Positions 1 through 7,114 of a stretch of 16,597 bases of DNA are shown one piece after another. The stretch's first letter is position 1, and every line of letters begins with the position of its first letter. Position numbers and translations under genes: made by a program. The stretch covers positions 1 through 16,597 of the forward strand of contig CALHWY010000011.1 of the NCBI GenBank assembly GCA_938040055.1, given 5' to 3'. Origin of the DNA: an uncultured Endomicrobiia bacterium. GTDB lineage: Bacteria > Elusimicrobiota > Endomicrobiia > Endomicrobiales > Endomicrobiaceae. A model generated the notes under the pieces. The model ran no database searches. It saw nothing but the letters and a program-made list of their open reading frames with translations, and had not been told where the DNA came from.

Positions 1-54
1 GGTATTTTCACGCCGATGCTCAATAATATGAAGGCGGTCGCCGCCGCGGCTTAA
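1..54 (+). CDS. C-terminal end of an unidentified protein (partial)
   Basis: Frame 1 is open from the first base and stops at TAA 52-54, giving a 17-residue tail that ends in an Ala-rich stretch. A strong hairpin terminator begins 30 bp downstream, which supports a real gene end here. The tail is too short to identify a family. Confidence 0.45.
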   Translation, partial: GIFTPMLNNMKAVAAAA

Positions 55-83
55 AGTCCGGCAAGTACGAAAAAGCAAGCAAC

Positions 84-123
84 AAAGAAACCGCGCAGCT
101 TTTAAAAGCTGCGCGGTTTCTTT
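84..123. terminator. Perfect 20-bp inverted-repeat intrinsic terminator
   Basis: Arms 84-103 and 104-123 are exact reverse complements. The GC core is CCGCGCAGC/GCTGCGCGG, and A-rich and T-rich flanks lie on either side. This is the form of a bidirectional rho-independent terminator. It lies 30 bp after the stop of the partial gene at 1-54 and most likely terminates that transcript. Confidence 0.8.
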
Positions 124-429
124 ACGTATATAAGCCGGCACTTAAAGCGGTTAAAAAAAGTTTCAGTTATAAGCCAACTTTTAAATTAGTAAAAAAAGGC
201 TGTTCCCGCTGAAAATTTTCATATAAGCGGATTTGCCGGCCGAGCCGGCGAAACGGTATGACAGTAATAAATTTTGAAAGACGGTCCGCAAAAAGCGCGT
301 CCCGCAAATATTTATGACGTATTTTACGGCTTTAGCATTGCCGTATTCCATGGCGCATAGAACGCGGGCAATGGCGGAAATGGCTGGTTTATGCATTACA
401 GCAATCATAAATTTTGAGTATTAAGAAAG

Positions 430-486
430 AAAAAAAGCGGTATATGCCGCAATAAAAAACATTTTTTTCTTAATTCCGCTTTTTTT
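430..486. terminator. Terminator-like structure with two competing pairings
   Basis: AAAAAAAGCGG (430-440) is exactly complementary to CCGCTTTTTTT (476-486), giving an 11-bp stem ending in a T-run on the plus strand. A local hairpin GCGG(437-440)/CCGC(447-450) uses the same GCGG, so the two foldings exclude each other. No gene is visible directly upstream on either strand. Confidence 0.4.
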
Positions 487-706
487 ATTGTTTTTCGAGT
501 ATTATCTGTCATATTTACAAATTGCGTCCGCATCCGGCCGAATACAGTTGATAGAAAATTTTATATTTTTACAGACAATAAGCGTATTTGAAAAAACGCC
601 GTTATTATAAAGATATATCGCTCAAGCGCCGATACAAAAGCGTATTTCGCGCTAAACTAATGCCGCATATGAGGATAATAGACGGGAAATAAAGACGGGA
701 AAAAAG

Positions 707-747
707 CCCCGCTTGTTTTACAAAAAAAACGCGGGATTGTTTTTTTT
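707..747. terminator. Bidirectional hairpin terminator downstream of the flavodoxin unit
   Basis: CCCGC (708-712) and GTTTT (715-719) pair with AAAAC (726-730) and GCGGG (731-735), leaving a 2-nt bulge. An 8-T run (740-747) follows on the plus strand. On the minus strand a GGGGC followed by a T-run (complement of 700-706) serves equally. It lies 143 bp past the stop of the minus-strand flavodoxin gene, so it is the best candidate end for that transcript. Confidence 0.5.
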
Positions 748-889
748 CGGCATATGATTTTTCCGTCCGCTTTTTTATGTACCGAACTTTTTATGCCGGA
801 AACAAACTGATATTATAAAAATTCCGGACGCCGGCAATCCGTTTTCAGGATATTTTACTGCGGCGTTTGCTGAATATTTTTTTAGGAGT

Positions 890-1381
890 TTATAAGTTTT
901 CTTTAATCTCCGAAAGCCATGTTTGAAGCCTGTCCCTCATTTTATCGGGATCTTTAAAATCTTTCCGGGTAAAACTTATTCCTTCCAATACTTCGGCTCC
1001 TTTTGAGTTCTTTTTAAAGTTTTTGAAGAATCTGCCCGTATTTCCGCCGCTGGTGCAAAAAGGTATCATAATTTTGCCTGAAAAATCTTTTTTGCTTAAA
1101 AAAGACATAAGCGGAGGAGGAACCGTAAGCCACCACACGGGCGCTCCGGCAAATATTATGTCGTATTTCGAAATATCCGGAATGCTTTTCAGTTCTCTCT
1201 TTTTGCCGGTTATGATGTCCAGCCATGCGGGAATTAATGCTGCGAAATAGTTTTTCGCATAAGGCTTTTCGGTTTCAAGAGAAATAATATCTCCTCCCGT
1301 AAGCGCATGTAAATATTTCGCTATGACGGAAGTGTGTTTTAGATGGGAATAATAAATTATTAAAATCTTTTTGCCGTTCAT
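890..1381 (-). CDS. Flavodoxin family protein
   Basis: The 163-residue product has the flavodoxin fold signature of a small FMN-binding electron carrier or oxidoreductase. An N-terminal beta strand (residues 5-11) leads into the phosphate-binding loop YYSHLKHTS (10-18). GAPVWW...PPP at 79-90 matches the FMN isoalloxazine loop of the Flavodoxin_4-like group, and PFCTSGG at 107-113 matches the second flavin-contacting loop. The phosphate loop is atypical because it has no glycine where T-x-T-G-x-T is common. The start is chosen from a strong AGGAGG immediately upstream; it overlaps the alkyltransferase stop by four bases (ATGA), so the two are translationally coupled. There is no signal peptide, so the protein is cytoplasmic. 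The physiological partner is unknown. Confidence 0.88.
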   Translation of the reverse strand: MNGKKILIIYYSHLKHTSVIAKYLHALTGGDIISLETEKPYAKNYFAALIPAWLDIITGKKRELKSIPDISKYDIIFAGAPVWWLTVPPPLMSFLSKKDFSGKIMIPFCTSGGNTGRFFKNFKKNSKGAEVLEGISFTRKDFKDPDKMRDRLQTWLSEIKENL

Positions 1382-1731
1382 TTCTCCTCCTGAAAAATAT
1401 TTATTTTGATTCCGTTCGGCAGTAAGTTATGTTTTTGCATTTTAACTTTTTTATCTTTTGTAAAAGTTACTTTTTCGGCTTTCAGAAGTTTATGCTGTCT
1501 GTCTATCCCGCCGAAAACAAAGGACGGGGTGAGAGATCCGTCTTTAAAAACGACTCTGTGGCAGGGAATATTTTCAGGATCAGGATTTGCGTGAAGCGCG
1601 TATCCGACCGCTCTTGAAGCTCTGGGATTTCCAGCAAGGCGCGAAATCTGTCCGTAAGACATAACGTATCCCGCGGGTATTTGCCGGACTATTTCATAGA
1701 CAAGCCTGTTAAAACTTTTGAGTTTTTTCAT
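1378..1731 (-). CDS. MGMT-type O6-alkylguanine DNA alkyltransferase (DNA-binding/active-site domain only)
   Basis: The 117-residue product matches the C-terminal catalytic domain of methylated-DNA-protein cysteine methyltransferases. These proteins move an alkyl group from O6-alkylguanine to their own cysteine. Y26 in a GYVMSYGQI segment and R40 in NPRASRAVG correspond to the helix-turn-helix and arginine finger. PCHRVV at 56-61 carries the acceptor cysteine C57. SLTPSFVFGG followed by a basic helix completes the domain. The N-terminal domain of Ada/Ogt proteins is absent, as in alkyltransferase-like (ATL) proteins. However, the active-site Cys is kept rather than replaced by Trp, so it is probably catalytic. 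A C-terminal tail of about 30 residues beyond the domain is Lys-rich. There is no Shine-Dalgarno, and a -10 element lies just upstream (see 1738-1766). Confidence 0.88.
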   Translation of the reverse strand: MKKLKSFNRLVYEIVRQIPAGYVMSYGQISRLAGNPRASRAVGYALHANPDPENIPCHRVVFKDGSLTPSFVFGGIDRQHKLLKAEKVTFTKDKKVKMQKHNLLPNGIKINIFQEEK

Positions 1732-1737
1732 AAAAAA

Positions 1738-1766
1738 ATTATATAAAAAACAAAAATAATTATGAA
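1738..1766 (-). promoter_or_regulatory. Candidate sigma70 promoter giving a near-leaderless alkyltransferase mRNA
   Basis: On the minus strand, TTCATA (complement of 1761-1766) is followed after 17 bp by a consensus TATAAT (complement of 1738-1743). A transcription start 6-8 nt downstream would fall on or next to the ATG at 1731. The stretch between -10 and ATG is T-only and has no ribosome binding site, which is consistent with leaderless initiation. The -35 is weak (4 of 6 matches). Confidence 0.5.
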
Positions 1767-2244
1767 GAAAACTCTCAGGACTTTTTGCAATTTTACGTCA
1801 TTTTCCAATCCCTGAAAAAATCGTCTGAAAAGATATCTTCAAAAACGTTTTGCTCGTTTATCCGTTTTCCGTATTATAATGCGCGGCTTTAAGCAAAGCC
1901 GGAAGGTTTTTTCGTTATTGAAAAAAACGGCGGCCGCAAAAAAATTTGAAAAAATATATGCCGTAAAAACAAGATTTATTATCGTTAAAAACAGAAACGT
2001 TTTTTTGGAATCTTTTTATTTTTAATAAATTTTCAAATGTTATACAATAAGCTCAAAAGATGCGGATTCGGCGCGGGCGGAATGAAAAATTTTTGTCCGA
2101 ATTTCCCGCCGCGCGCGTCTTGGCGGCTGTTGCTTTTTGCGTTTTGCGGCTTTAAAGCCGGACTTTATCCCGGATAAAAACGCGCGTACTTCCGTCTTTT
2201 TGCCTGGCAAAGAAAAGAACTGAAATAAATGAAAAATAAAAACC

Positions 2245-2251
2245 AAGGAGG
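2245..2251 (+). promoter_or_regulatory. Shine-Dalgarno fixing the sodC start
   Basis: AAGGAGG lies 4 bp before ATG 2256. It places the start there rather than at the in-frame ATG 2229, which has no ribosome binding site and would put nine polar residues in front of the signal peptide. Confidence 0.8.
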
Positions 2252-2255
2252 GCTG

Positions 2256-2780
2256 ATGAAAAAAATTTTGTCTGCGGTTTTCGTATTAATGATATTTACG
2301 GGCATGGCTTTTGCCGAAAAGATTACAATTGACGTCTGCAGCGTAAGCCCGGAAGGAATGGGCGGAAAAATAGGCAGGGTAAAAGCCGAGGATTCGGACA
2401 AAGGGCTTGTTCTGAAAGTCGATGTCAAAGGCATTCCCGAGGGAGAGCACGGTTTTCATGTGCATGAGCACGCTTCGGGAGAGCCGGCTTTGGACGGCGA
2501 AGGGAAAATGACGGCCGCTCTTGCTGCCGGAGGACATTATGATCCGGACAATACGGGCAAACATTTGGGGCCTTACGGACAAGGTCATAAAGGAGATCTT
2601 CCGTTTTTGACGGCAGATAAAAACGGAAATATTAAAGAGACCGTTACAGCTCCCAGGATGACCGTGAAAGATCTTAAAGGACGTTCTTTAATGATACATG
2701 CCGGAGGGGACAACTACTCCGACGAACCCGCTGTTTTAGGCGGAGGCGGGGCAAGAATAGCCGTCGGGCTTATAAAGTAG
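2256..2780 (+). CDS. sodC: Periplasmic Cu/Zn superoxide dismutase
   Basis: This enzyme disproportionates superoxide to O2 and H2O2 in the periplasm. The 174-residue precursor starts with a signal peptide (residues 1-20, ending MAFA). All metal ligands are visible: H68 and H70 in HGFHVH, bridging H94 in GGHYDP, H103 and H111 in the NTGKH...GQGH zinc loop, D114, and H148 in MIHAGGDN. The active-site arginine is R167 in GGGGAR. Length and motif spacing fit bacterial SodC. The two cysteines that form the structural disulfide in bacterial SodC are both missing: the aligned positions are G75 and V170 (in E. coli, GSCQPA and YACG). The only cysteine in the protein is C28. The gene is monocistronic, with a terminator at 2806. 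Confidence 0.96.
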   Translation: MKKILSAVFVLMIFTGMAFAEKITIDVCSVSPEGMGGKIGRVKAEDSDKGLVLKVDVKGIPEGEHGFHVHEHASGEPALDGEGKMTAALAAGGHYDPDNTGKHLGPYGQGHKGDLPFLTADKNGNIKETVTAPRMTVKDLKGRSLMIHAGGDNYSDEPAVLGGGGARIAVGLIK

Positions 2781-3163
2781 AGCTTTTTTGTTAAAAATTT
2801 AAAATAAAAAACCGGCTTGACGGCGGTTTTTTTATCCTGCGCCGTTTTTACATAAAGCGCCGAACCGGTTATGCCGAAAATTTTAAATAAATATGTGCAA
2901 AGAATGTCTTGGCGGACAAATATGTGCCCGCCGCTCAATTATGCCAAAAATAACGGATTTGCCGGCAGCCGGATATCGCCGGCGGGCCGAAAATGCGGAT
3001 GAAGCGGAGTCTTGTTTTTTCAAAGCCGCGGTTTTACGAAAAAAAGAAGTTCTTTTTAATATTGTCAGACAAGGAAAGTTTAAATTCTTTCTCACAAAAA
3101 ACTGAGTGAAACAAGCGGAGTAAACGCAAACCGGCAAAGGCTGCACGCCGAAAAAGGGGAATT
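2781..3163. other. Intergenic region between sodC and cardiolipin synthase
   Basis: Apart from the sodC terminator, nothing convincing is seen. A plus-strand frame of 70 codons at 2893-3105 has no ribosome binding site and no recognisable family. No good -35/-10 pair for the downstream gene was found, although a Shine-Dalgarno AAGGGGA precedes ATG 3164. Confidence 0.5.
2806..2833 (+). terminator. Rho-independent terminator of sodC
   Basis: AAAAAACCG (2806-2814) pairs with CGGTTTTTT (2824-2832) across a short loop, with the T-run directly following. It lies 26 bp after the sodC stop. Confidence 0.8.
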
Positions 3164-4615
3164 ATGGATTTTTTATACGGATTTATAAGCGGCCATCTCG
3201 TATCTTTTTTAGCAACATTGTTTTATTTTCTTCTGTCCGCCGGATGCGCCGTGCACATTCTTTTAAGAAAAGAGGACATAAAAGGCTCGATAAGCTGGCT
3301 GGGCATAGTTTTCCTTTCGCCTTTTATCGGTTCCGTTCTTTATCTTTTTCTCGGCATTAACAGGGTCAGGCGCAAAGCCGTCAAATTGAGAAAGAAAGGC
3401 AGCATACTCGAAAAATACTCAAGAAAAGAGCTTGAAGCGTTTTTTGAAAATCTTCCTCTGCATTCAAAGCAGTTTATAGTTTACGGTCATTCCGTGTATT
3501 CCCAGAGTTTTTCTGCGGGAAACAGCGTAAAACCCCTGCTCAACGGGACACAGGCTTATCCGGCTATGATAGAATGCATTAAAAACGCGAAAAAAGAAGT
3601 TTTGGTGCAAAGCTACATATTTGACAGCGATGATGAGACCGATAAATTTATTGAAGCTTTCAAAAGCGCTATCGGCAACGGCGCAAGCGTTAAAGTTCTT
3701 GTCGACGGCATAGGCACTCTGGATTTTTTCAGAAGAAGTATAGAAAAAAAACTTAAGCCGGTTAAAGGGCTTGAATACGGCGTTTTTCTTCCTCCGCAAA
3801 TACCGATAGCTCTTCCTTTTGTAAATATGAGAAATCACAGAAAAATAATGATTATAGACGGAAGCACGGCTTTTTTCGGGGGAATGAACCTTTCAAAATA
3901 CAATACTCTTATAAATGACAAAAAGAAAGGAGTTTTGGATATAACTTTTAAAATACAGGGGCCCGTCATTGACCAGTTGTCACAGGTTTTTGAAGAAGAC
4001 TGGGAATTTACAACCGGAACGGCGATGCAGTCATGTTCAAAAGATCTTCCCAATGTCGAGGCCGGCCGTATTCCCGCCAGAGTCATACCGGACGGGCCTG
4101 ACAGCGAACGGAGAAAAATAGAGCTGCTTGTTCACGGAACTATTAATGCCGCAACGAAAAAGATTTCCGTAGTGACTCCGTATTTTCTCCCTGAGAGCAA
4201 TATATTGACGGCTCTTGAAATGTCGGCGATGAGGGGGGTGGAAGTAGAGATAATAATTCCGCAAATAAGCGACCATATGATAATGAACTGGGCCGAAGAG
4301 CCGAATTTTCGAAATCTTATCAAAAAAGGAGTTAAAATATACCGTACGCCGCCTCCTTTTGACCACAGCAAGGTTTTAGTGGTAGACAATGAACTTGTTT
4401 ATATAGGTTCGGCCAACTGGGACGTAAGAAGTTTCAGGCTTCATTTTGAATGCAATATGGAACTTTTAAGCAGGGAACTGGCGGATGAACTAAATATCAT
4501 AATAGACAAGAAAAAAAGCATAGCCGAAGCGGTAACTCTTGAGCAGATTGAAAATCTTCATTTTCTCAAAAGATTAAGAAATAATGCTTTCAGGCTGATA
4601 ACTCCTTATTATTGA
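3164..4615 (+). CDS. cls: Cardiolipin synthase (phospholipase D superfamily)
   Basis: This is a membrane enzyme that makes cardiolipin, in bacteria usually by condensing two phosphatidylglycerol molecules. The 483-residue length is typical for ClsA-type enzymes. Two N-terminal transmembrane segments (about residues 13-33 and 43-64, the PLDc_N region) precede two PLD domains. Both HxKxxxxD motifs are intact: H225-R-K...D232 followed by GGMN, and H401-S-K...D408 followed by IGSANWDVRS. The last holds the typical Ser/Asn pair of the second active-site half. The start is supported by AAGGGGA before ATG 3164. It stands alone, with gaps of about 380 bp upstream and 600 bp downstream. Clear family member; no anomalies seen. 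Confidence 0.95.
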   Translation: MDFLYGFISGHLVSFLATLFYFLLSAGCAVHILLRKEDIKGSISWLGIVFLSPFIGSVLYLFLGINRVRRKAVKLRKKGSILEKYSRKELEAFFENLPLHSKQFIVYGHSVYSQSFSAGNSVKPLLNGTQAYPAMIECIKNAKKEVLVQSYIFDSDDETDKFIEAFKSAIGNGASVKVLVDGIGTLDFFRRSIEKKLKPVKGLEYGVFLPPQIPIALPFVNMRNHRKIMIIDGSTAFFGGMNLSKYNTLINDKKKGVLDITFKIQGPVIDQLSQVFEEDWEFTTGTAMQSCSKDLPNVEAGRIPARVIPDGPDSERRKIELLVHGTINAATKKISVVTPYFLPESNILTALEMSAMRGVEVEIIIPQISDHMIMNWAEEPNFRNLIKKGVKIYRTPPPFDHSKVLVVDNELVYIGSANWDVRSFRLHFECNMELLSRELADELNIIIDKKKSIAEAVTLEQIENLHFLKRLRNNAFRLITPYY

Positions 4616-5212
4616 CTGTCCGGGAAATATCAGTACGTTTTAGGGCTCATTGAATTTTTGCGCATAATCGAACCCGGGCGCTTTTTTAGCGGTTTTATCC
4701 GCGCCCGCGCTTCTTTCGTCCGGCAGCCGCTTTGCGCCGTTTTTTTCTCCGCGCGCTTAACGATCATTATTTCCGGGCCGGCTGCTTTTGCATATATTTG
4801 CGCTTTAAATTTATTTCCGGTTCAGTTCCTGCGCGAAATCGCCGAATGCGCGTAAATAAAAAACGTTAAAATAAGCCGAGGCGGGACTTAAACTTTTCGC
4901 GGCGGATTGCAAAAATGGCCGCTATCAGTAAACGAATAAAAATCATAAAAAATGCGAAAGAGTGCGCAATATGTTTTTTGCATGGTTTGTTCCGCGTTTT
5001 GCGGTCTTTTTATTATAAAGAAATCAAGCTTTATTTTTTAAAAGTTTATTCCGCTTTTATTTGTATGAAGACGGCAAAAACGAGAAAATATTCCGAGAAT
5101 AAAAGCCGTTCTGCGGCCTATGGCAGGATCCGCATAATAAAAATGTATAATTAACTATTGTTTATCGTTGACTAAACGGACTCATTAATGTAAAATCTGC
5201 TGAGAAAATAAT
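4616..5212. other. Intergenic region of about 600 bp, with the operon promoter at its right end
   Basis: Two short plus-strand frames (4658-4855 and 4915-5154) lack ribosome binding sites and recognisable motifs and are not called. The stretch contains GC-rich hairpins, for example GGGCGC...GCGCCC around 4676-4708 with an inner GCGG/CCGC stem, which may terminate cls. The promoter at 5168-5196 is the only strong signal. Confidence 0.5.
5168..5196 (+). promoter_or_regulatory. Strong sigma70-type promoter of the 5213-11063 operon
   Basis: TTGACT (5168-5173), a 17-bp spacer and TAAAAT (5191-5196). The predicted transcription start near 5203 leaves a leader of only about 10 nt before ATG 5213, with at most a weak GAG-type ribosome binding site. 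The hexamers and spacing are identical to those upstream of the minus-strand gene at 12374. Confidence 0.75.
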
Positions 5213-5644
5213 ATGAAAAAATCAATCATTTTACTGTCATTTTTTATATTTGCGCACTTATCCGGCTGCGTTTCAAAATCGAAGTATGAGAATGCCGCTT
5301 TGAATTTGGAAAAAAGCGCCGTTGAGCGTTCGATAATTAAACAGGACAATGACAAGCTTGCGGCGGAAGTGAAAAACCTCGAATACAGAAACGCATATTT
5401 GCAGTCGGCGATAGAAGGATATGAAGAGAGGGTAAAAACTCTTGAAAAATATATCAGATCTTCAAAAAAAATACAGAATAAAATTATCACTGAATTGGCG
5501 GTAATACGGCAGAATCTCAAAGATAAGCTCAATATAAAAGATATGGAGCTTGAAGCGCTCCGGGAACAGAATTACCGGCTTATCAACTGGCTTGAAACGC
5601 AGTCCGGCAGGCGGCAATCGAAAAAGGAACTGCTCCAAAAATAA
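5213..5644 (+). CDS. Small coiled-coil lipoprotein
   Basis: The 143-residue product begins with a charged N-terminus and a hydrophobic stretch ending in a lipobox L16-S17-G18-C19. It should therefore be lipidated on C19, and the residue after it is Val rather than Asp, which by the E. coli rule favours the outer membrane. The mature part is almost entirely charged helix with heptad-like Leu/Ile/Tyr spacing (about residues 27-130), predicted to form a coiled coil. No family could be recognised. It is the first gene behind the promoter at 5168. Its stop TAA is directly followed by ATG of the transporter reading frame (TAAATG), suggesting termination-reinitiation. It may be a structural or adaptor lipoprotein of the envelope; that is inference from form only. 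Confidence 0.8.
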   Translation: MKKSIILLSFFIFAHLSGCVSKSKYENAALNLEKSAVERSIIKQDNDKLAAEVKNLEYRNAYLQSAIEGYEERVKTLEKYIRSSKKIQNKIITELAVIRQNLKDKLNIKDMELEALREQNYRLINWLETQSGRRQSKKELLQK

Positions 5645-6317
5645 ATGGAATCTTTTTCCGGCTTCTTTTTTAATGATATTTGCGGCCGAGATGGGCGATA
5701 AAACACAGCTTGCCGCGACGGCTTTTGCCGCGCGGTTTAAAGTGCGGACGGTGGTTTCGGCGGTTTTGTCCGCCGTAATTTTAAATAATTTCATAGCTGT
5801 GGCCGCCGGAAGCTTTTTGTCCGGCGTCTTTTCTTTATACGCGGTCAAAACCGTCTCCGGCATTGTTTTTATACTTTTCGGTTTATGGGTTTTATGCGCG
5901 CGCCGCGCGGATGGAGCGGAAAGCGGAAAGCAGGTTTTTATAAATCCTTTTATTACCGTGGCGCTGTTTTTTTGTTTATCCGAATTCGGAGACAAAACGC
6001 AGATATTCGCGGTGGCTTTGACGATGAATTACGGCGCGCCCGTTTATGTGTTTTTCGGAGCCTGCGCCGGAATGATCCTGGCTAATCTTATAGGCATGGG
6101 TATCGGCATTGTTTTGGGAAAGAGCTTTCCCGCCGGAACGGTTAAGTCGGTTTCAGCTTTAATTTTTATTATTTTCGGGCTGATAATTTTCTGGGATTTG
6201 TTTGCCGGGCATTTCGGTTTTGCGAACGCTTTGGCGGCTGAAATTGCGCTTGCCGTTTTTGCGGCCGCGGCGGTTTTTGTAATTTTAAAACTCAATAAAA
6301 GCAAGGAGAGAAAATGA
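5645..6317 (+). CDS. UPF0016/GDT1 family cation transporter, with an apparent frameshift near its start
   Basis: This is a membrane transporter of the GDT1/TMEM165 family, whose members move Mn2+ and/or Ca2+ against protons. Both signature motifs are present: AEMGDKTQ near the N-terminus and SEFGDKTQ after the midpoint. About six hydrophobic segments in two inverted halves surround a short hydrophilic linker (RRADGAESGK). The uninterrupted frame containing the motifs has its first ATG at 5673, which gives 214 residues but cuts into the first helix. The expected family N-terminus (M-E-x-F-x-x-S-F) is instead encoded from ATG 5645, directly after the lipoprotein stop. The first four codons (M-E-S-F) are in another frame, and dropping one T from TTTTT (5653-5657) joins them to P-A-S-F-L-M. 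So this is either an indel, a sequence error or a +1 recoding site. The end overlaps the protease start by four bases. Confidence 0.85.
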
Positions 6318-7114
6318 AGAGATTATTCGCTTTTTTATTTTTGCCTGTATTTATTGCGGCCTGCCAGTCTGTGCCCATAACCGGCAGAAGCCGGCTTTCT
6401 CTTGTTTCCTCTTCCCAGATAACGCAGCTGGGCAATGAAAGCTATAAAAAACTATTGCAGCAGTCGCAGATCATAATGAGCGGCCCGGAGGCCGATATGG
6501 TAAGAAAGGTCGGAAAAGAAATAGCGAAATCCGCTGAAATTTTCCTTGCCGAAAACGGTCTCGAATCGGAAATAGCCGAATATTTGTGGGAGTTTAATCT
6601 CATCAAGGAAGATAAAACAGCCAATGCTTTCTGCATGCCGGGAGGAAAAATAGCTGTTTACAGCGGAATTCTTCCCTACACTAAAAACGAGCAGGGGCTT
6701 GCTGTGGTTATCGGACATGAAGTCGCCCATGCCATTGCCAAGCACGGAGCTGAAAGAATGAGCCAGTCTCTTCTTGCGGATTACGGAGGAATTGCGCTGT
6801 CTTTGCTGACAGCGGACAAGCCTGCCGAAACGCGGAAGCTGTTTATGACGGCTTACGGAGCCGGTACGCAGCTTGGAGTTATTCTTCCTTACAGCAGAAA
6901 ACACGAACTTGAAGCCGACAGAATCGGGCTGATTCTTATGGCGAGAGCGGGTTATGATCCGAATTCCGCCGTAACTTTCTGGCAGAACATGGGCTCGGGT
7001 CAGAAAGATCCTTCCGGCAGCGAACTTTTTTCCACGCATCCTTCGGATCAGAAAAGAACAGACGAACTTAAAAAATTTATTCCTGAAGCCATGAGGTATT
7101 ATAAAACACAATGA
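6314..7114 (+). CDS. M48 family zinc metalloprotease lipoprotein
   Basis: This is a 266-residue envelope protease of the Oma1/LoiP-like M48 group, which degrades or trims misassembled envelope proteins. A signal sequence ends in lipobox I14-A-A-C17, followed by Gln, so it is predicted to be lipid-anchored and probably outer-membrane. The zinc site is intact: H135-E-V-A-H139, with the third ligand E198 in HELEAD and D202 four residues on. A GGKIAVYSGIL strand (110-120) precedes the HExxH helix, as in the family. Shine-Dalgarno AAGGAG lies close upstream. The start overlaps the transporter stop (ATGA) and the stop overlaps the nuclease start (ATGA), so translation is coupled on both sides. The exact subfamily and substrate cannot be told. 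Confidence 0.93.
   Translation: MKRLFAFLFLPVFIAACQSVPITGRSRLSLVSSSQITQLGNESYKKLLQQSQIIMSGPEADMVRKVGKEIAKSAEIFLAENGLESEIAEYLWEFNLIKEDKTANAFCMPGGKIAVYSGILPYTKNEQGLAVVIGHEVAHAIAKHGAERMSQSLLADYGGIALSLLTADKPAETRKLFMTAYGAGTQLGVILPYSRKHELEADRIGLILMARAGYDPNSAVTFWQNMGSGQKDPSGSELFSTHPSDQKRTDELKKFIPEAMRYYKTQ

Larger units (their letters stand above)
124..889. other. Gene-poor gap of about 770 bp with two hairpin elements
   Basis: No open frame here has a ribosome binding site or recognisable protein features. The minus-strand 75-codon frame at 181-408 has no Shine-Dalgarno and no recognisable motif. The stretch holds a terminator-like structure at 430-486 and a second one at 707-747. It could contain decayed genes or a small RNA; nothing more can be supported. 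Confidence 0.5.
1732..2255. other. Divergent intergenic region upstream of sodC, with hairpins
   Basis: About 520 bp separate the minus-strand alkyltransferase from sodC, with no supported gene. There is a candidate plus-strand promoter around 1850-1880: TATAAT at 1875-1880 with a weak TTGCTC at 1850-1855, spacer 19, or TATTAT at 1872-1877 with spacer 16. Two related hairpins with arms CGGCTTT/AAAGCCG lie at 1884-1901 (loop AAGC) and 2147-2160 (perfect palindrome). If the promoter is used, sodC would have a leader of about 370 nt. Confidence 0.35.

Noticed and set aside
181..408. Minus-strand frame of 75 codons
   Set aside because: No ribosome site, no recognisable motif, and composition like the surrounding noncoding DNA.
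2893..3105. Plus-strand frame of 70 codons between sodC and cls
   Set aside because: No ribosome site, no domain signature, and an overlapping minus-strand frame of similar length.
4658..5154. Two plus-strand frames (65 and 79 codons) between cls and the operon promoter
   Set aside because: Neither has a Shine-Dalgarno or a recognisable family; amino-acid composition looks random.
5550..5672. Upstream TTG-initiated extension of the UPF0016 transporter inside the lipoprotein gene
   Set aside because: It would add a basic, non-family N-terminus and has no ribosome site; the M-E-S-F start at 5645 fits the family better.
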